A stretch of DNA of 64,000 nucleotides from Aliibacillus thermotolerans (GCF_027853235.1 NZ_WKJG01000094.1:1-64000); one strand, 5' to 3'. Counted from the first letter of the stretch, positions 9,983 to 19,545 are shown. A program made the numbers and translations. Notes: a model not told the origin generated them from the letters alone.

Positions 9983-10030
9983 AAACAATGATAAAACAAG
10001 GTAGTTTAATGCTTTAGATGAGGGGGAGAC

Positions 10031-10867
10031 GTGGTGAACCGATGGCAACTGCGGGATAAATTAGTCACGTTTTTTCAAGAAGATATTGGACTTGAAGATG
10101 TGACGACGAATGCGATTTTTTCTTCTCGAGACAGATCTGATATGGTGCTAAGGGCAAAGTCAGATATTGTATTTGTCGGAGAGGATGTGTTGATAGAAGG
10201 GTTCCGTTTATTGGATGAGTCGATGGACGTCACCTTACATTATCACGATGGAGACTTTGTAAAATGTGGTGAGGTCATTGCTAATGTTTCTGGTCGCACG
10301 CGGGCGCTGTTAACAGGAGAGCGTGTCATATTAAACCTTTTGCAGCGGATGAGTGGGATTGCGACGGCGGTTCATCGTGCGAAAAAAGCATTAAATGACG
10401 ACTCCATTCGCATTTGTGATACAAGAAAAACAGCTCCAGGTCTCCGTATGTTTGATAAATATGCAGTGCGAAGTGGAGGCGGTGTGAATCATCGTTTCGG
10501 CTTAGATGATGCTGTCATGATTAAAGATAATCATATTGATGCGGCGGGAAGTATTACTCTCGCAGTGGAACGAGTGAAAGCTTATGCGAGCCACATGACG
10601 AAAATTGAAGTAGAAACGAGAAATGTTGCAGAAGTGGAGGAAGCGGTGGCAGCCGAAGTGGATGTCATTATGTTTGATAACTGTACTCCTGATAAAATGA
10701 AAGATCTTGTTCCGCTCGTTCCGGACACGATCAAAACGGAAGCATCAGGAAATATTACCATTGATAATATTTCTTCTTACCGAGGGTGCGGCGTCGATTT
10801 TATTTCTCTCGGATCATTAACACATTCGGTAGAGGCTGCAGATATACATTTTGTAATGAAAGGATGA
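10031..10867 (+). CDS. nadC: Nicotinate-nucleotide pyrophosphorylase (carboxylating)
   Basis: The enzyme converts quinolinate and PRPP to nicotinate mononucleotide. [26 protein letters not shown] and VMIKDNHI are the signature phosphoribosyl-binding segments. Length (278) is normal. Two GTG codons in tandem (10031, 10034) follow AGGGGGAG; the second has the better spacing, so the true protein may be one residue shorter. It is the first gene of a two-gene nadC-nadA operon, with the usual leading nadB absent. Confidence 0.93.
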   Translation: MVNRWQLRDKLVTFFQEDIGLEDVTTNAIFSSRDRSDMVLRAKSDIVFVGEDVLIEGFRLLDESMDVTLHYHDGDFVKCGEVIANVSGRTRALLTGERVILNLLQRMSGIATAVHRAKKALNDDSIRICDTRKTAPGLRMFDKYAVRSGGGVNHRFGLDDAVMIKDNHIDAAGSITLAVERVKAYASHMTKIEVETRNVAEVEEAVAAEVDVIMFDNCTPDKMKDLVPLVPDTIKTEASGNITIDNISSYRGCGVDFISLGSLTHSVEAADIHFVMKG

Positions 10868-10872
10868 CAATC

Positions 10873-11970
10873 ATGAATGTATTAGAACAGTTCCATGCGC
10901 ATACGCTTCCAGATTCCATACGTTCTTTATCAACGGAAGAAATGGAAGCGCGAGTAAGAGAAATAAAAAAAGAATTAGGTTCTCGTTTGTTTATGCCGGG
11001 GCATTATTATCAAAAAGATGAAGTTATTCAATTTGCAGATGCCACTGGGGATTCGTTGCAATTAGCAAAAACGGCGGCAGCAAATAAAGAAGCGGAATAT
11101 ATCGTCTTTTGCGGGGTTCATTTTATGGCGGAAACCGCAGACATCTTATCAGAACCGTCTCAAACAGTACTTCTCCCTGACTTGCGCGCCGGTTGTTCCA
11201 TGGCAGATATGGCGGATATAAAGCAAGTAGAAGCAGCGTGGGAAAAATTAGGAGAAACTTTTGGAGACACAATATTACCCCTTACTTATGTCAATAGTAC
11301 AGCGGCCATTAAAGCATTTTGTGGCCGACACGAAGGAGCGACATTAACTTCTTCGAATGCAAAACAAATGCTCAAATGGGCATTTTCCAAAAAAGAAAGA
11401 ATTTTATTTTTACCGGATCAACATCTTGGTCGCAATACCGCTTATGATTTAGGTATTCCGTTAGAACAAATGGCGGTGTGGGACCCGATGCTAGAAAAGC
11501 TTGAATATGAAGGAAACGTAGCGGATATTCGCATGATTTTATGGAAAGGGTACTGCTCGGTTCATGAAAAATTTACCCTGGAAAACGTCAAGGAAGTACG
11601 AGAAAAAGATCCGGATGTTCAGGTGATTGTTCATCCAGAGTGCACCTTTGACGTCGTACAAGCGGCCGATGAAAACGGATCGACAAATAAAATTATTGAA
11701 GTGATACGGAACGCGCCGAAAGGAAGTAAGTGGGCCGTTGGAACAGAAATGAACTTAGTGAACCGGTTAGCACAAGAAGAAAGGGACAAAACGGTTTTTT
11801 CATTAAATCCGAATATGTGTCCATGCTTAACGATGAACCGCATTGATCTTCCTCATTTACTTTGGTCACTGGAAAGCATCGTAAACAATGAACCGCATCA
11901 CATTATTTCTGTGGAAGAAGAAATAAGAAAAGACGCTTTACTTGCCCTGGAAAGAATGTTAATGCATTAA
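10873..11970 (+). CDS. nadA: Quinolinate synthase A
   Basis: NadA condenses iminoaspartate with dihydroxyacetone phosphate to quinolinate using a [4Fe-4S] cluster. Recognisable segments include [51 protein letters not shown] and NMCPCL. The ATG at 10873 lies 5 bp after the nadC stop and has AAAGGA 9 bp upstream, so the longer overlapping frame was rejected. The 365-residue length fits Bacillus NadA. Its substrate normally comes from NadB, which is not encoded here. Confidence 0.93.
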   Translation: MNVLEQFHAHTLPDSIRSLSTEEMEARVREIKKELGSRLFMPGHYYQKDEVIQFADATGDSLQLAKTAAANKEAEYIVFCGVHFMAETADILSEPSQTVLLPDLRAGCSMADMADIKQVEAAWEKLGETFGDTILPLTYVNSTAAIKAFCGRHEGATLTSSNAKQMLKWAFSKKERILFLPDQHLGRNTAYDLGIPLEQMAVWDPMLEKLEYEGNVADIRMILWKGYCSVHEKFTLENVKEVREKDPDVQVIVHPECTFDVVQAADENGSTNKIIEVIRNAPKGSKWAVGTEMNLVNRLAQEERDKTVFSLNPNMCPCLTMNRIDLPHLLWSLESIVNNEPHHIISVEEEIRKDALLALERMLMH

Positions 11971-11972
11971 GG

Positions 11973-12016
11973 AAGAGATGTCCTCATTATCAAGACTGGT
12001 GAGGACATCTCTTTTC
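11973..12016. terminator. Terminator between nadA and the convergent gene
   Basis: A 14-bp stem (11973-11986 with 12000-12013) is followed by CTTTTCTTTT. The convergent minus-strand gene ends at 12023, so it may act in both directions. Confidence 0.8.
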
Positions 12017-12022
12017 TTTTCT

Positions 12023-12409
12023 TTACGTAATAAGCGAAAATCCATCCACTTGGGATGCTCTTCCTCTCCAAAGCGTCTGTTTGATTGTTTTTTGTTCTCC
12101 ACCTAAATGAATGGTGACATCTTTCATATGAATGTATCCCGTTTCGAATGCATCTGCGCTCATTTCTTTCTTGAATTTCTTTTGCATTTTTTTGAAAAAG
12201 TTATCCATTTTTTCTTCTATCTTGTCGTCTCTTATTACTGTTCGTTCCATTTCTCTCAAATAAAGTTCATTGCCGACTAACTCACCGGTGATTACCAATC
12301 CATGCACATGAAGCATCATTTTCATTTTTGCTCCGTGATCTGCCAAACGAATCAGATACCGCAATAAAAAATCACTATGTTCATTCTGATGTAAATCTTC
12401 TTTCGCCAA
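12023..12409 (-). CDS. GvpU-like gas-vesicle accessory protein
   Basis: The 128-residue protein ends in WRGRASQVDGFSLI, a C-terminal signature that I associate with the GvpU family, and has an N-terminal LLRYLIRLADHG segment and a basic, Lys-rich middle. TTG at 12409 is preferred because AAGGAGGG sits 7 bp upstream; a longer frame from 12463 lacks a ribosome site. No other gas-vesicle gene is in the window, so a role outside gas vesicles is possible. Family assignment is from memory and moderate. Confidence 0.5.
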   Translation of the reverse strand: MAKEDLHQNEHSDFLLRYLIRLADHGAKMKMMLHVHGLVITGELVGNELYLREMERTVIRDDKIEEKMDNFFKKMQKKFKKEMSADAFETGYIHMKDVTIHLGGEQKTIKQTLWRGRASQVDGFSLIT

Positions 12410-12511
12410 AATAGCTCCCTCCTTCCAAATAATCCCCAATGACAATAGACCACCGTTATTCAAGTATTCCCTTTCTTTGAAAAATAATAAACATATTCAG
12501 AGAACTCCTTT

Positions 12512-12531
12512 ATTCAAATAATCATTTGAAT
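12512..12531. promoter_or_regulatory. Palindromic operator of the ArsR-type regulator
   Basis: ATTCAAATAATCATTTGAAT is a near-perfect 9-2-9 palindrome, the typical form of CadC/SmtB-class operators. It lies about 55 bp upstream of the regulator start and overlaps the probable promoter, which fits autoregulation. Confidence 0.75.
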
Positions 12532-12584
12532 ATGGTATATTAAAAGCAAGATAGACTGAGAAAAATACAAAGGAGAGTAAGACG

Positions 12585-12953
12585 GTGAATCATAAAAAGG
12601 TGCCGAATGATGTTTGTGAAACGACCGTAGTAAATAAAGAAAAAGTGGAACGGGCAAAGGCGAAAATGACAGAGGAAGCAACCGAGCGGATGGTGAATTT
12701 ATTCAAAGGATTAGCGGATAAAAACCGAATGAAAATAGTACAAGCTCTTTATTTAGAAGGAGAAATGTGTGTCTGCGAGGCTGCAGATTTACTGGATGCA
12801 ACCGTTGCTACTACTTCTCATCATTTGCGTTATTTGCGGAAATTAGGATTAGCGAAATTCCGTAAAGAAGGGAAGCTCGTTTATTACTCATTGGACGATG
12901 AACATGTTGAACAAATCGTCCAGCTGGCAATGGATCATCAAAAAGAGTTGTAA
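12585..12953 (+). CDS. cadC: ArsR/SmtB-family metal sensor, CadC-like
   Basis: The 122-residue winged-helix repressor carries the metal-binding sequence EMCVCEAADLL in the recognition region, which matches the ELCVCD motif of CadC-class Cd/Pb/Zn sensors. An N-terminal cysteine (DVCETTV) could complete the site. TSHHLRYLRKLGLA is the DNA-binding helix. The GTG at 12585 follows AAAGGAGAG. Its expected target, a cation exporter, survives only as a remnant immediately downstream. It probably binds the palindrome at 12512-12531. Exact metal specificity is not known. Confidence 0.85.
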   Translation: MNHKKVPNDVCETTVVNKEKVERAKAKMTEEATERMVNLFKGLADKNRMKIVQALYLEGEMCVCEAADLLDATVATTSHHLRYLRKLGLAKFRKEGKLVYYSLDDEHVEQIVQLAMDHQKEL

Positions 12954-12963
12954 AACGGAGGGT

Positions 12964-13104
12964 TGTTTATCCTTACACCCCATGTCGTTTTAGGAGAAGA
13001 AGCGAGCGGACATGAAAGAGATGTTTAAAGAAGCACCGATGTCGCATATGACCATTGAAATCGAATTTTCCTCTCATGATTGCACGATTGCCCCCATTAA
13101 GTAA
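12964..13104 (+). pseudogene. Remnant of a CDF-family cation efflux gene (CzcD-like C terminus)
   Basis: One frame reads FILTPHVVLGEEASGHERD, then the adjacent frame continues EMFKEAPMSHMTIEIEF and ends SSHDCTIAPIK before TAA at 13102-13104. The pattern of a beta-strand, a helix with Glu/Lys, then H-x-TIxIE with a late Cys is that of the cytoplasmic C-terminal domain of cation diffusion facilitators. The membrane part is absent and a frame change is needed, so the gene is dead. It follows the metal sensor gene by 10 bp, the classic regulator-exporter layout. Confidence 0.55.
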
Positions 13105-13121
13105 GGATGACTATAGCAGAG

Positions 13122-13319
13122 TCACTCTGTGATATACATATGGAAAGATCTTTCGTCATTAAAGATAACTAAAGGGCAATCTTCACAGCTGTCTTCAATC
13201 CCTGTACATGTGGCAGTGCATTGCAATTGACCGTTCGAAAGGGAAATGACAATCTCATAATTAATATACCGATCGACACGATGACAATAGGTGGAGTGAC
13301 GCTTTGAAAAGTAATTCAT
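13122..13319 (-). CDS. Small Cys-rich protein of unknown function
   Basis: The 65-residue product (MNYFSKRHSTYCHRVDR at the start) contains five cysteines, three of them in CTGIEDSCEDCP, which could bind a metal or form disulfides. An AAGGAG lies 7 bp before the ATG at 13319, which supports translation. No signal peptide is visible. I do not recognise the family. Proximity to a metal sensor is suggestive only. Confidence 0.5.
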   Translation of the reverse strand: MNYFSKRHSTYCHRVDRYINYEIVISLSNGQLQCTATCTGIEDSCEDCPLVIFNDERSFHMYITE

Positions 13320-13684
13320 GTCGATTCTCCTTTTTATCATCAGGCATAAACAAGTTCCGAAGTTTCTACGGATGCCGAAACAGTCATTAACGTTGTTGTT
13401 ACTTTATACCCGTTGGGGAATGTTTTCAAACGTGACCTACTATCCTAGCTTCTACGACTTTACCACCTCAGTTTCACGAGTATAACTTTGGACGGTCCCT
13501 GCTCTAATGTCCGTTGTACGGCTTTTTTACGCTAACATTTTATTACTCCATGCATGTGTCGGATTGTCCGAATCTGATCTTTATCCCACTTTCATCTAGC
13601 TTCGCAAGATTTAGAAGTGAAGGTTAAAAAGACATTCGAAAAGGCACGTCTATTCGCTATAATGGAGAAAAAGGAGTGGATCGT
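13320..13684. other. Intergenic region with the promoter of the next gene
   Basis: No gene is supported. A TATAAT-like -10 occurs at about 13657-13662, shortly before the hydroxyacid dehydrogenase start. Otherwise nothing stands out. Confidence 0.4.
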
Positions 13685-14638
13685 ATGCCTTTCATTTTGT
13701 CTTATGTCCAACCGCCGGAGGATGTCCTTCGATTTATGGAATCTCACGTGGAAGTGAAAATCGCTCGTCCGCGTAAGCAAAAAGAATTATTTTATCAATA
13801 TTTAAAAGAAGCGGATGGATTGTATGGTGCTGGTTTGCCGGTGAATGATGAATTGTTGGATCATGCTCCCCGTTTAAAAGTCATTAGCAATGTTTCGGTT
13901 GGTTATGACAATTTAGATATGGCTGCTATTCGAAAAAGAGGGATCATTGCTACCCATACACCGACCGTATTGATTGATACGATGGCTGATACGATGATTG
14001 GACTCATGATTGTCACCGCTCGACGCATGATTGAGTTAGACCGCTTTGTAAAAGAAGGGCAATGGAAAAAGCCCATTTTTTACGAACATTATGGAACGAA
14101 TGTTCATCATAAAACGTTAGGGATTATTGGAATGGGAAGAATTGGCGAAGAAGTGGCACGACGAGCTACATATGGTTTCCATATGGACGTTCTTTACCAC
14201 AATCGACGAAGAAAGTTAGAGAAAGAAAAAGAAATAGGCGCAACGTACGCATCCCTCGATGATTTATTAAAACGATCTGATTTTGTCATGGTATTAACTC
14301 CTTTAACCGATGAAACGCGTGGGTTGATTGGAGCAAGAGAATTTCAATTAATGAAGCAAGATGCAATTTTTCTAAACGGAGGGCGAGGACCGGTCGTTGT
14401 AGAAGACGATTTAGTGCGAGCGCTCAAAGAAGGGTGGATTCGTGCTGCTGGTTTGGATGTATTTGAGAAAGAACCAGTAGATCCGACCCACCCGTTATTA
14501 CAAATGAAACAAGTGGTCACTTTACCTCATATAGGAACAGCTACCCATGAAACGCGCCATGCGATGTATGAAGATGCGGCGAAACAATGCGTAGACGGCG
14601 TGCTTGGAAAAAGACCGCAACATGTCATTCAAGAATAA
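13685..14638 (+). CDS. D-2-hydroxyacid dehydrogenase (second paralogue)
   Basis: The 317-residue NAD(P)-dependent dehydrogenase has GMGRIG at residues 149-154 and catalytic residues fitting R234, E263 and H282. It is a clear paralogue of the protein encoded at 2762-3742 (shared NVSVGYDN and matching catalytic segments). ATG at 13685 has AAGGAG 8 bp upstream, so the in-frame GTG nine bases earlier was not used. Glyoxylate/hydroxypyruvate or gluconate-type substrates are possible. Its own promoter and terminator flank it. Confidence 0.88.
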   Translation: MPFILSYVQPPEDVLRFMESHVEVKIARPRKQKELFYQYLKEADGLYGAGLPVNDELLDHAPRLKVISNVSVGYDNLDMAAIRKRGIIATHTPTVLIDTMADTMIGLMIVTARRMIELDRFVKEGQWKKPIFYEHYGTNVHHKTLGIIGMGRIGEEVARRATYGFHMDVLYHNRRRKLEKEKEIGATYASLDDLLKRSDFVMVLTPLTDETRGLIGAREFQLMKQDAIFLNGGRGPVVVEDDLVRALKEGWIRAAGLDVFEKEPVDPTHPLLQMKQVVTLPHIGTATHETRHAMYEDAAKQCVDGVLGKRPQHVIQE

Positions 14639-14645
14639 ATTTCGC

Positions 14646-14685
14646 TGTCCTAAAAGATTTTGCTTGTCTTTTAGGACATTTTTTT
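14646..14685 (+). terminator. Terminator
   Basis: TGTCCTAAAAG (14646-14656) pairs with CTTTTAGGACA (14668-14678), followed by TTTTTTT. Confidence 0.88.
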
Positions 14686-14793
14686 ATAAAAAATGATACT
14701 ATTTGCCCTTTTTTCGTTTAGAAAAAAATTCCTTCTTGACGATAAAAAAAGTGGCATATAGTATAAAAACATGAAAAATAGGAGTAATCACAG

Positions 14794-15315
14794 ATGAGAA
14801 AAAATATTGTATTAGTAGGATTTATGGGAACAGGAAAATCAACGGTTGGAAAACTGTTAGCAGAACAATTGAATCGCACGTTTTACGATATGGATGATGT
14901 GATTGTAGAAAAAGAAGGAAAGTCCGTAGCGGAAATTTTTTCTACGAAAGGAGAAAGATACTTTCGTGAGGTAGAACGAAAGTGGACAATTAACTATTGT
15001 ACGAAGAAAGAAAATGCAGTCGTCGCCCTTGGGGGAGGTGCTTTTGTGCAAGCACCTATTCGTGAAGCTTGCCTCGCTCATACCGAGGTAGTATTACTTT
15101 CATTGTCGTGGGAAACGTGGGTAGAGCGAATGGAAGAATTAAAGGAAGGTCGCCCTCTCTTGCAAGAAAAAAATGTAAAAGAAATTCGCAACCTTTTTGA
15201 AGAAAGAGCGACTATGTATGCGGAAGCACATCATAGGATTGTAACGGATGGGTTTACTCCCGAAGAAGTAACAGAACAAATTATTGCTCTCTTGCAGGAT
15301 GAAATGCAGGAATAG
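14794..15315 (+). CDS. aroK: Shikimate kinase
   Basis: The 173-residue kinase phosphorylates shikimate in the chorismate pathway. The Walker A motif GFMGTGKST is at residues 9-17, DMDDVI binds shikimate/Mg2+, and GERYFRE, LGGGAF and the RPLL lid segment follow in the normal order. TAGGAG lies about 10 bp before the ATG at 14794. It is a single gene, not within an aro operon. Confidence 0.92.
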   Translation: MRKNIVLVGFMGTGKSTVGKLLAEQLNRTFYDMDDVIVEKEGKSVAEIFSTKGERYFREVERKWTINYCTKKENAVVALGGGAFVQAPIREACLAHTEVVLLSLSWETWVERMEELKEGRPLLQEKNVKEIRNLFEERATMYAEAHHRIVTDGFTPEEVTEQIIALLQDEMQE

Positions 15316-15428
15316 AGACTGGCACAAATGTCGGCAATCGTCATAAATTAGAGATGACAAGGAAATTTCTTGTTTTCAAAGATTCCAAGAAAACAAGTGA
15401 TATTCTGAAAGGAAAGGCAGCGTGACAT

Positions 15429-16184
15429 ATGCATATTATTAAAGTGAAAAACGATCGTGAACTAAGCGATAAAGCCTCGGATTTTTTATTGGAAGAAATA
15501 AAAAGAAATCCAAAAGCAGTGCTTGGTCTTGCGACAGGTAGTACGCCGGAAGGAACGTATCGTGAATTGATTAAAAAAATCAAAAAGGAAAAGTTAGACG
15601 TTTCGCAATTAACGACGATTAATTTAGATGAGTATGTTGGTTTAAGTGAAGATCATCCCTCTAGCTATCATGCGTATATGAATCATCATTTATTTAAGCC
15701 CCTAGGTTTAACAAAAGAACAAACACATATTCCAAAAGGAGACGCTCCTGATTTGGAAGCAGAAACGAAACGATTTGAACGTATTATACAGGAATGTGGT
15801 GGAATTGACTTTCAATTGTTAGGCATTGGCGAAAACGGTCATATCGGTTTTAATGAGCCCGGTACATCTTTTGATTCTCGTACGCAAGTCGTTGATTTAA
15901 AACCTTCGACGATTGAAGTTAATTCCCGTTTTTTCGATAATAAAGAAGAAATGCCTCGCCGCGCATTAACGCTCGGTATCGCTTCCATTATGGAAAGCCG
16001 ACGAATTTTGCTATTAGCCAGCGGTGAAAGAAAGCAACCGGCAATGAAACGATTAATTGAAGGACCGGTGGATGAACAATTTCCAGCTTCCGTGTTAAAG
16101 AATCATCCGCACTTCACGCTAATTGCAGATGAAGCGGCGCTCTCGGGTGTATTGATAGACGAAATGAATCAAACTAAAATATAA
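15429..16184 (+). CDS. nagB: Glucosamine-6-phosphate deaminase
   Basis: This 251-residue enzyme converts glucosamine-6-phosphate to fructose-6-phosphate and ammonia. LGLATGSTPEGTY, NLDEYVGL, GIGENGHIGFNEPG and SRTQVVDL are diagnostic. The gene stands alone without nagA in this window. Its ribosome site (GGAAAGG) is somewhat distant. An inverted repeat (about GCGTGCATGG/CCATGCGCGC) downstream at 16193-16250 may be its terminator. Confidence 0.93.
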   Translation: MHIIKVKNDRELSDKASDFLLEEIKRNPKAVLGLATGSTPEGTYRELIKKIKKEKLDVSQLTTINLDEYVGLSEDHPSSYHAYMNHHLFKPLGLTKEQTHIPKGDAPDLEAETKRFERIIQECGGIDFQLLGIGENGHIGFNEPGTSFDSRTQVVDLKPSTIEVNSRFFDNKEEMPRRALTLGIASIMESRRILLLASGERKQPAMKRLIEGPVDEQFPASVLKNHPHFTLIADEAALSGVLIDEMNQTKI

Positions 16185-16297
16185 ATAAAGTTGCGTGCAT
16201 GGAAAAACGAACGGATAAATTTTACAGTTATCGTATAGCCATGCGCGCTTCTTTTGTGTAAAATGTAGTAAACGAGTTGAAAGGAGTCCCTTTATTT

Positions 16298-16900
16298 ATG
16301 TCGTCTCAATTAAAATCCGAACTGCAACATATTTTACAGCACGCTTTGGAAACGAATCAGTTTGAGCGTGCAGAAGAAGCGATGTCTTATTTAAAGGACC
16401 TTGCTCAAATGGAAGCTTTCGCTAAACGCTATTTTGATCAATCTATCACTTATGGCAACGGAGGAAGTCAAGAAAAACGAAATCATGGCGAATCCTCTGT
16501 AAATAAACGGGACATCATGAGTATTTATTATATAGAAGAGGATAATATATTTAAATTTAAAAAATATACACAAACATATATGGTAAGTTATGATTTTTTT
16601 GAAAAATTTTTGCATAATTTAGAATATTGGAAGGATAAAAAGCCATTTTCCTCTAAAGATTATTTTGATACTTTCTCCCGTGATTTACAACGATTGTCGA
16701 CTTACCAATCTTCGACGATGCGCCAATTTATTACGTTATTATTTCGATTTGCATATGAATTAGGTGCCCTTGTCAAACCGGAACCTCCACAACGAAACCG
16801 TTTTGTCGTCGCTGAAACGTTAAATACAGATCAGTTACTACAAGATTTAAAAGATAAAAAGATTGTCGAATTTGGAAAAGACAAAAATTTGTCGCACTGA
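16298..16900 (+). CDS. Conserved hypothetical protein, about 200 residues
   Basis: The product is soluble, Lys- and Tyr-rich, with a helical N-terminal region (SSQLKSELQHILQHAL), a central aromatic-rich segment (YYIEEDNIFKFKKYTQ) and a C-terminal helix. No signal, membrane segment or known motif is seen. ATG at 16298 is used because AAAGGAG lies 11 bp upstream and an in-frame TTG 21 bases earlier has no ribosome site. The sequence around codons 65-115 is unusually AT-rich compared with neighbours. Function unknown. Confidence 0.6.
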   Translation: MSSQLKSELQHILQHALETNQFERAEEAMSYLKDLAQMEAFAKRYFDQSITYGNGGSQEKRNHGESSVNKRDIMSIYYIEEDNIFKFKKYTQTYMVSYDFFEKFLHNLEYWKDKKPFSSKDYFDTFSRDLQRLSTYQSSTMRQFITLLFRFAYELGALVKPEPPQRNRFVVAETLNTDQLLQDLKDKKIVEFGKDKNLSH

Positions 16901-17082
16901 GGTTGGAAAATAGGGGAAAAGGCATTAAAATATGAATATTCGGATGAACTTGTGCTTTTTTCACGGTATAATGGATTATTGGTACTTTATTAGTTTGAAA
17001 AATGATTTCCTATTTTTACCTTAAAGGAATAACTAGGAAAAAGGACAAGTTTTTGTGTACGGTGGAGAATGGAGGATATAAG

Positions 17083-18204
17083 ATGATTATTGGGGTACCG
17101 AAAGAACTGAAAAATAATGAAAACCGAGTTGCCCTTACTCCAGCGGGAGTGCTAACTTTTGTGAAAGAAGGTCATTCAGTCATTGTTGAAAAAGGCGCTG
17201 GAGAAGGGAGCGGTTTTACGGATGAGGAATACGAAAAAGCAGGGGCGACGTTAGAACGGGACCCTGCTTCTGTATGGAAACAAGCAGAAATGATTTTGAA
17301 AGTAAAAGAACCAATTCCAGAAGAATATCCATATTTACGACCGGGACTGATCGTGTTTGCCTTTTTACATTTAGCGGCAGAAAAAGAACTTGGAGAAGTG
17401 CTGTGTGAAAAAAAAGTAACAGCCATCGCTTATGAAACGGTAGAAAAAAATGGTCGTTTGCCGCTACTTACTCCAATGAGTGAAGTGGCAGGAAGAATGG
17501 CTCCTCAAATAGGAACGCAATTTTTGGAAAAAACAAAAGGTGGGAAAGGAGTCCTTCTTTCCGGCATTCCAGGGGTGGAACGAGGAAAGGTTACCATCAT
17601 CGGAGCAGGGGTTGTTGGAACCCACGCTGCGAAGGCCGCAATGGGAATGGGAGCAGAAGTAACGATACTCGATATTAATTTAGACCGTTTGCGGGAAATT
17701 GATGATATGTTCGGAAAAGATATCCAAACCTTATATTCCAACTCGTTTCACGTGGAACAAGCGGTCAAAAGAAGCGATTTAGTCATCGGAGCGGTTCTTA
17801 TTCCGGGAGCTCGGGCACCACGACTTGTCACAGAAGAAATGATTAAACAAATGGATCCGGGCAGTGTCGTCATTGACGTTGCCATTGACCAAGGCGGAGT
17901 CATTGAAACTTGTGACCGAGTGACCAGCCATGATGATCCAACATATGTAAAACACGGTGTCATTCACTATGCTGTGGCGAATATCCCAGGAGCGGTACCT
18001 CGTACGGCTACCATAGGTCTTACCAATGCGACGATTCCTTATGCGTTAAAATTGGCGAACGAAGGGTTACAACAAGCAGTACGTCACGATGCCGCTTTAC
18101 GCAAAGGCGTCAACACAGCAAACGGCGTTGTTACATACCGAGTCATTGCCGAGGAATTAAACTTACCGTATGAGGAAGTAGAACAAGCGTTAGGAATAAA
18201 ATGA
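17083..18204 (+). CDS. ald: Alanine dehydrogenase
   Basis: The 373-residue enzyme interconverts alanine and pyruvate with [20 protein letters not shown] is the canonical N terminus; K75 and H96 fit the catalytic lysine and histidine, and GAGVVG is at residues 174-179. ATG at 17083 follows GGAGG; the longer in-frame extension to 17002 does not align with the family. A TATAAT at 16967-16972 is a likely -10. A strong terminator follows. Confidence 0.94.
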   Translation: MIIGVPKELKNNENRVALTPAGVLTFVKEGHSVIVEKGAGEGSGFTDEEYEKAGATLERDPASVWKQAEMILKVKEPIPEEYPYLRPGLIVFAFLHLAAEKELGEVLCEKKVTAIAYETVEKNGRLPLLTPMSEVAGRMAPQIGTQFLEKTKGGKGVLLSGIPGVERGKVTIIGAGVVGTHAAKAAMGMGAEVTILDINLDRLREIDDMFGKDIQTLYSNSFHVEQAVKRSDLVIGAVLIPGARAPRLVTEEMIKQMDPGSVVIDVAIDQGGVIETCDRVTSHDDPTYVKHGVIHYAVANIPGAVPRTATIGLTNATIPYALKLANEGLQQAVRHDAALRKGVNTANGVVTYRVIAEELNLPYEEVEQALGIK

Positions 18205-18211
18205 TAGAACA

Positions 18212-18255
18212 GTCCAAAAAGTCATCCATGCATCGTGACTTTTTGGGCTTTTTTG
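18212..18255 (+). terminator. Terminator of ald
   Basis: GTCCAAAAAGTCA (18212-18224) pairs with TGACTTTTTGGGC (18237-18249), then TTTTTT. A closely similar palindrome occurs at 56663-56695. Confidence 0.85.
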
Positions 18256-18510
18256 TTGAAAGAGTTTTGTAGAAACTCGAATCAACTCAAGGACGTGTCA
18301 ATAGTCAGTTTATCTCAAGAAGGCTTATAACACTGATTTATCGCAAAATATAAAGTGGACTGATGCCATAGAAATCTCATGATGCCGATTCATCGGGCAA
18401 TCTATCGTGAATTGGTGTCATAGAACCACATGCGCTCGATTCATTAACAGTCTTTTTTAAGACAGCTTTAATATCCTCCGGGTTTCTATGTTTTTCTACC
18501 ATTAAAAAAA
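18256..18510. other. Intergenic region between convergent genes
   Basis: No gene is supported. The stretch contains several loosely similar words of the type GATGCCATAG / GGTGTCATAG, which may be a decayed repeat, but no clean period was found. Confidence 0.3.
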
Positions 18511-18542
18511 GTAGCACAAACCATGGTCGTCGTTTGTGCTAC
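18511..18542 (-). terminator. Terminator of the MDR oxidoreductase gene
   Basis: GTAGCACAAAC pairs with GTTTGTGCTAC; on the minus strand the stem is followed by TTTTTTT. It lies just past the stop at 18550. Confidence 0.85.
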
Positions 18543-18549
18543 ATATATT

Positions 18550-19545
18550 TTAAGGTGCAATTATAAATCCGATTTTGCCGAATTGCTCCGCCTTATTTAA
18601 TCGTTCAAAAGCGTCTTTATATTGTTCTAGTGAGTACATCTTATCCATGACAGGTTTAATTTGTTCTTTTTCTATAAACGCTAACATGTTTTTATATTCT
18701 TCTAAACTTCCCATTGTAGAACCGAGCATATTGTATTGACCGTAAAAAAACTCACGTAAATTTATGTTAATTTCGTCACCGGAAGAGGCACCAAACGTTA
18801 CAAGTGTGCCTCCAGGACGAAGCACGTCTAATGAACGTTGAAAAGTCGCAGCGCCAACGGATTCAATGACGACATCCACTTTTTCTCCGGCTAATGCTTC
18901 TTTCCAATTTTCTTCATTGGATAGAGCCTTATCTGCTCCTAATTCCAGCGCCTTCTGTCGTTTTTCTTCGGAACGAGAAGTTACGTATACAGTAGCTCCT
19001 ACTGCTTTGGCAAATTGGAGAAGGAACGTAGCAACCCCACTTCCTATTCCTGGGATAAACAGTGTTGTGTCTTTATTCACTTGTCCTCTCGTAAAGAGAG
19101 CGCGGTAAGCGGTGAGAGCTGGTAAAGACAATACTCCTGCTTCTTCCCACGTTAAAAAACTTGGTTTCGGAAGAGCGTTTTCACTGGGAACAATCACTTG
19201 TTCAGCAAACGTTCCATCACCTGGATGTCCGATAATTTCGAACCCTTTTGGAGGAGCGTCACTTTGATGGGGCCAACCAATAGCTGGATAAAGAATAACC
19301 TCGTCACCGACAGCTACATTATCCACCCCTTTTCCAACAGCATCCACTACTCCTGCTCCGTCAGATCCGAGGATAAGTGGTGGTTCGGTTGGCCGGTGGC
19401 GATAAAGCACAAACAAATCGCGATGGTTCAACCCGGCTGCTTTGAGACTTACTCTCACTTCGCCGGCTTGTGGTTCTTTCGTTTCTGCTTCTCCAAAAGT
19501 TAAGCCTTCAATTCCTTCTTGATTTGCGTGAATCAGCGCTTTCAT
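18550..19545 (-). CDS. MDR-family zinc-type alcohol dehydrogenase-like/quinone oxidoreductase (YogA-like)
   Basis: The 331-residue medium-chain dehydrogenase/reductase has the GroES-like N-terminal domain (GLNHRDLFVLYRH, LGSDGAGVV) and a Rossmann domain with GIGSGVATFLLQFAK. The catalytic-zinc cysteine of true alcohol dehydrogenases is replaced by Asn-His in GLNHRD, so a zinc-free quinone-oxidoreductase-like reductase is more likely. AAGGAGG lies 7 bp before the ATG. It resembles Bacillus YogA. Substrate unknown. Confidence 0.85.
   Translation of the reverse strand: MKALIHANQEGIEGLTFGEAETKEPQAGEVRVSLKAAGLNHRDLFVLYRHRPTEPPLILGSDGAGVVDAVGKGVDNVAVGDEVILYPAIGWPHQSDAPPKGFEIIGHPGDGTFAEQVIVPSENALPKPSFLTWEEAGVLSLPALTAYRALFTRGQVNKDTTLFIPGIGSGVATFLLQFAKAVGATVYVTSRSEEKRQKALELGADKALSNEENWKEALAGEKVDVVIESVGAATFQRSLDVLRPGGTLVTFGASSGDEININLREFFYGQYNMLGSTMGSLEEYKNMLAFIEKEQIKPVMDKMYSLEQYKDAFERLNKAEQFGKIGFIIAP

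Noticed and set aside
9629-10017. Short open frames upstream of nadC
   Set aside because: They cross the dispersed repeats, have no ribosome sites, and the same DNA recurs at 56.9 kb with broken frames.
10786-10872. Longer nadA start overlapping nadC
   Set aside because: The extra 29 residues come from the nadC frame shadow, while ATG 10873 has a good ribosome site and the family N terminus.
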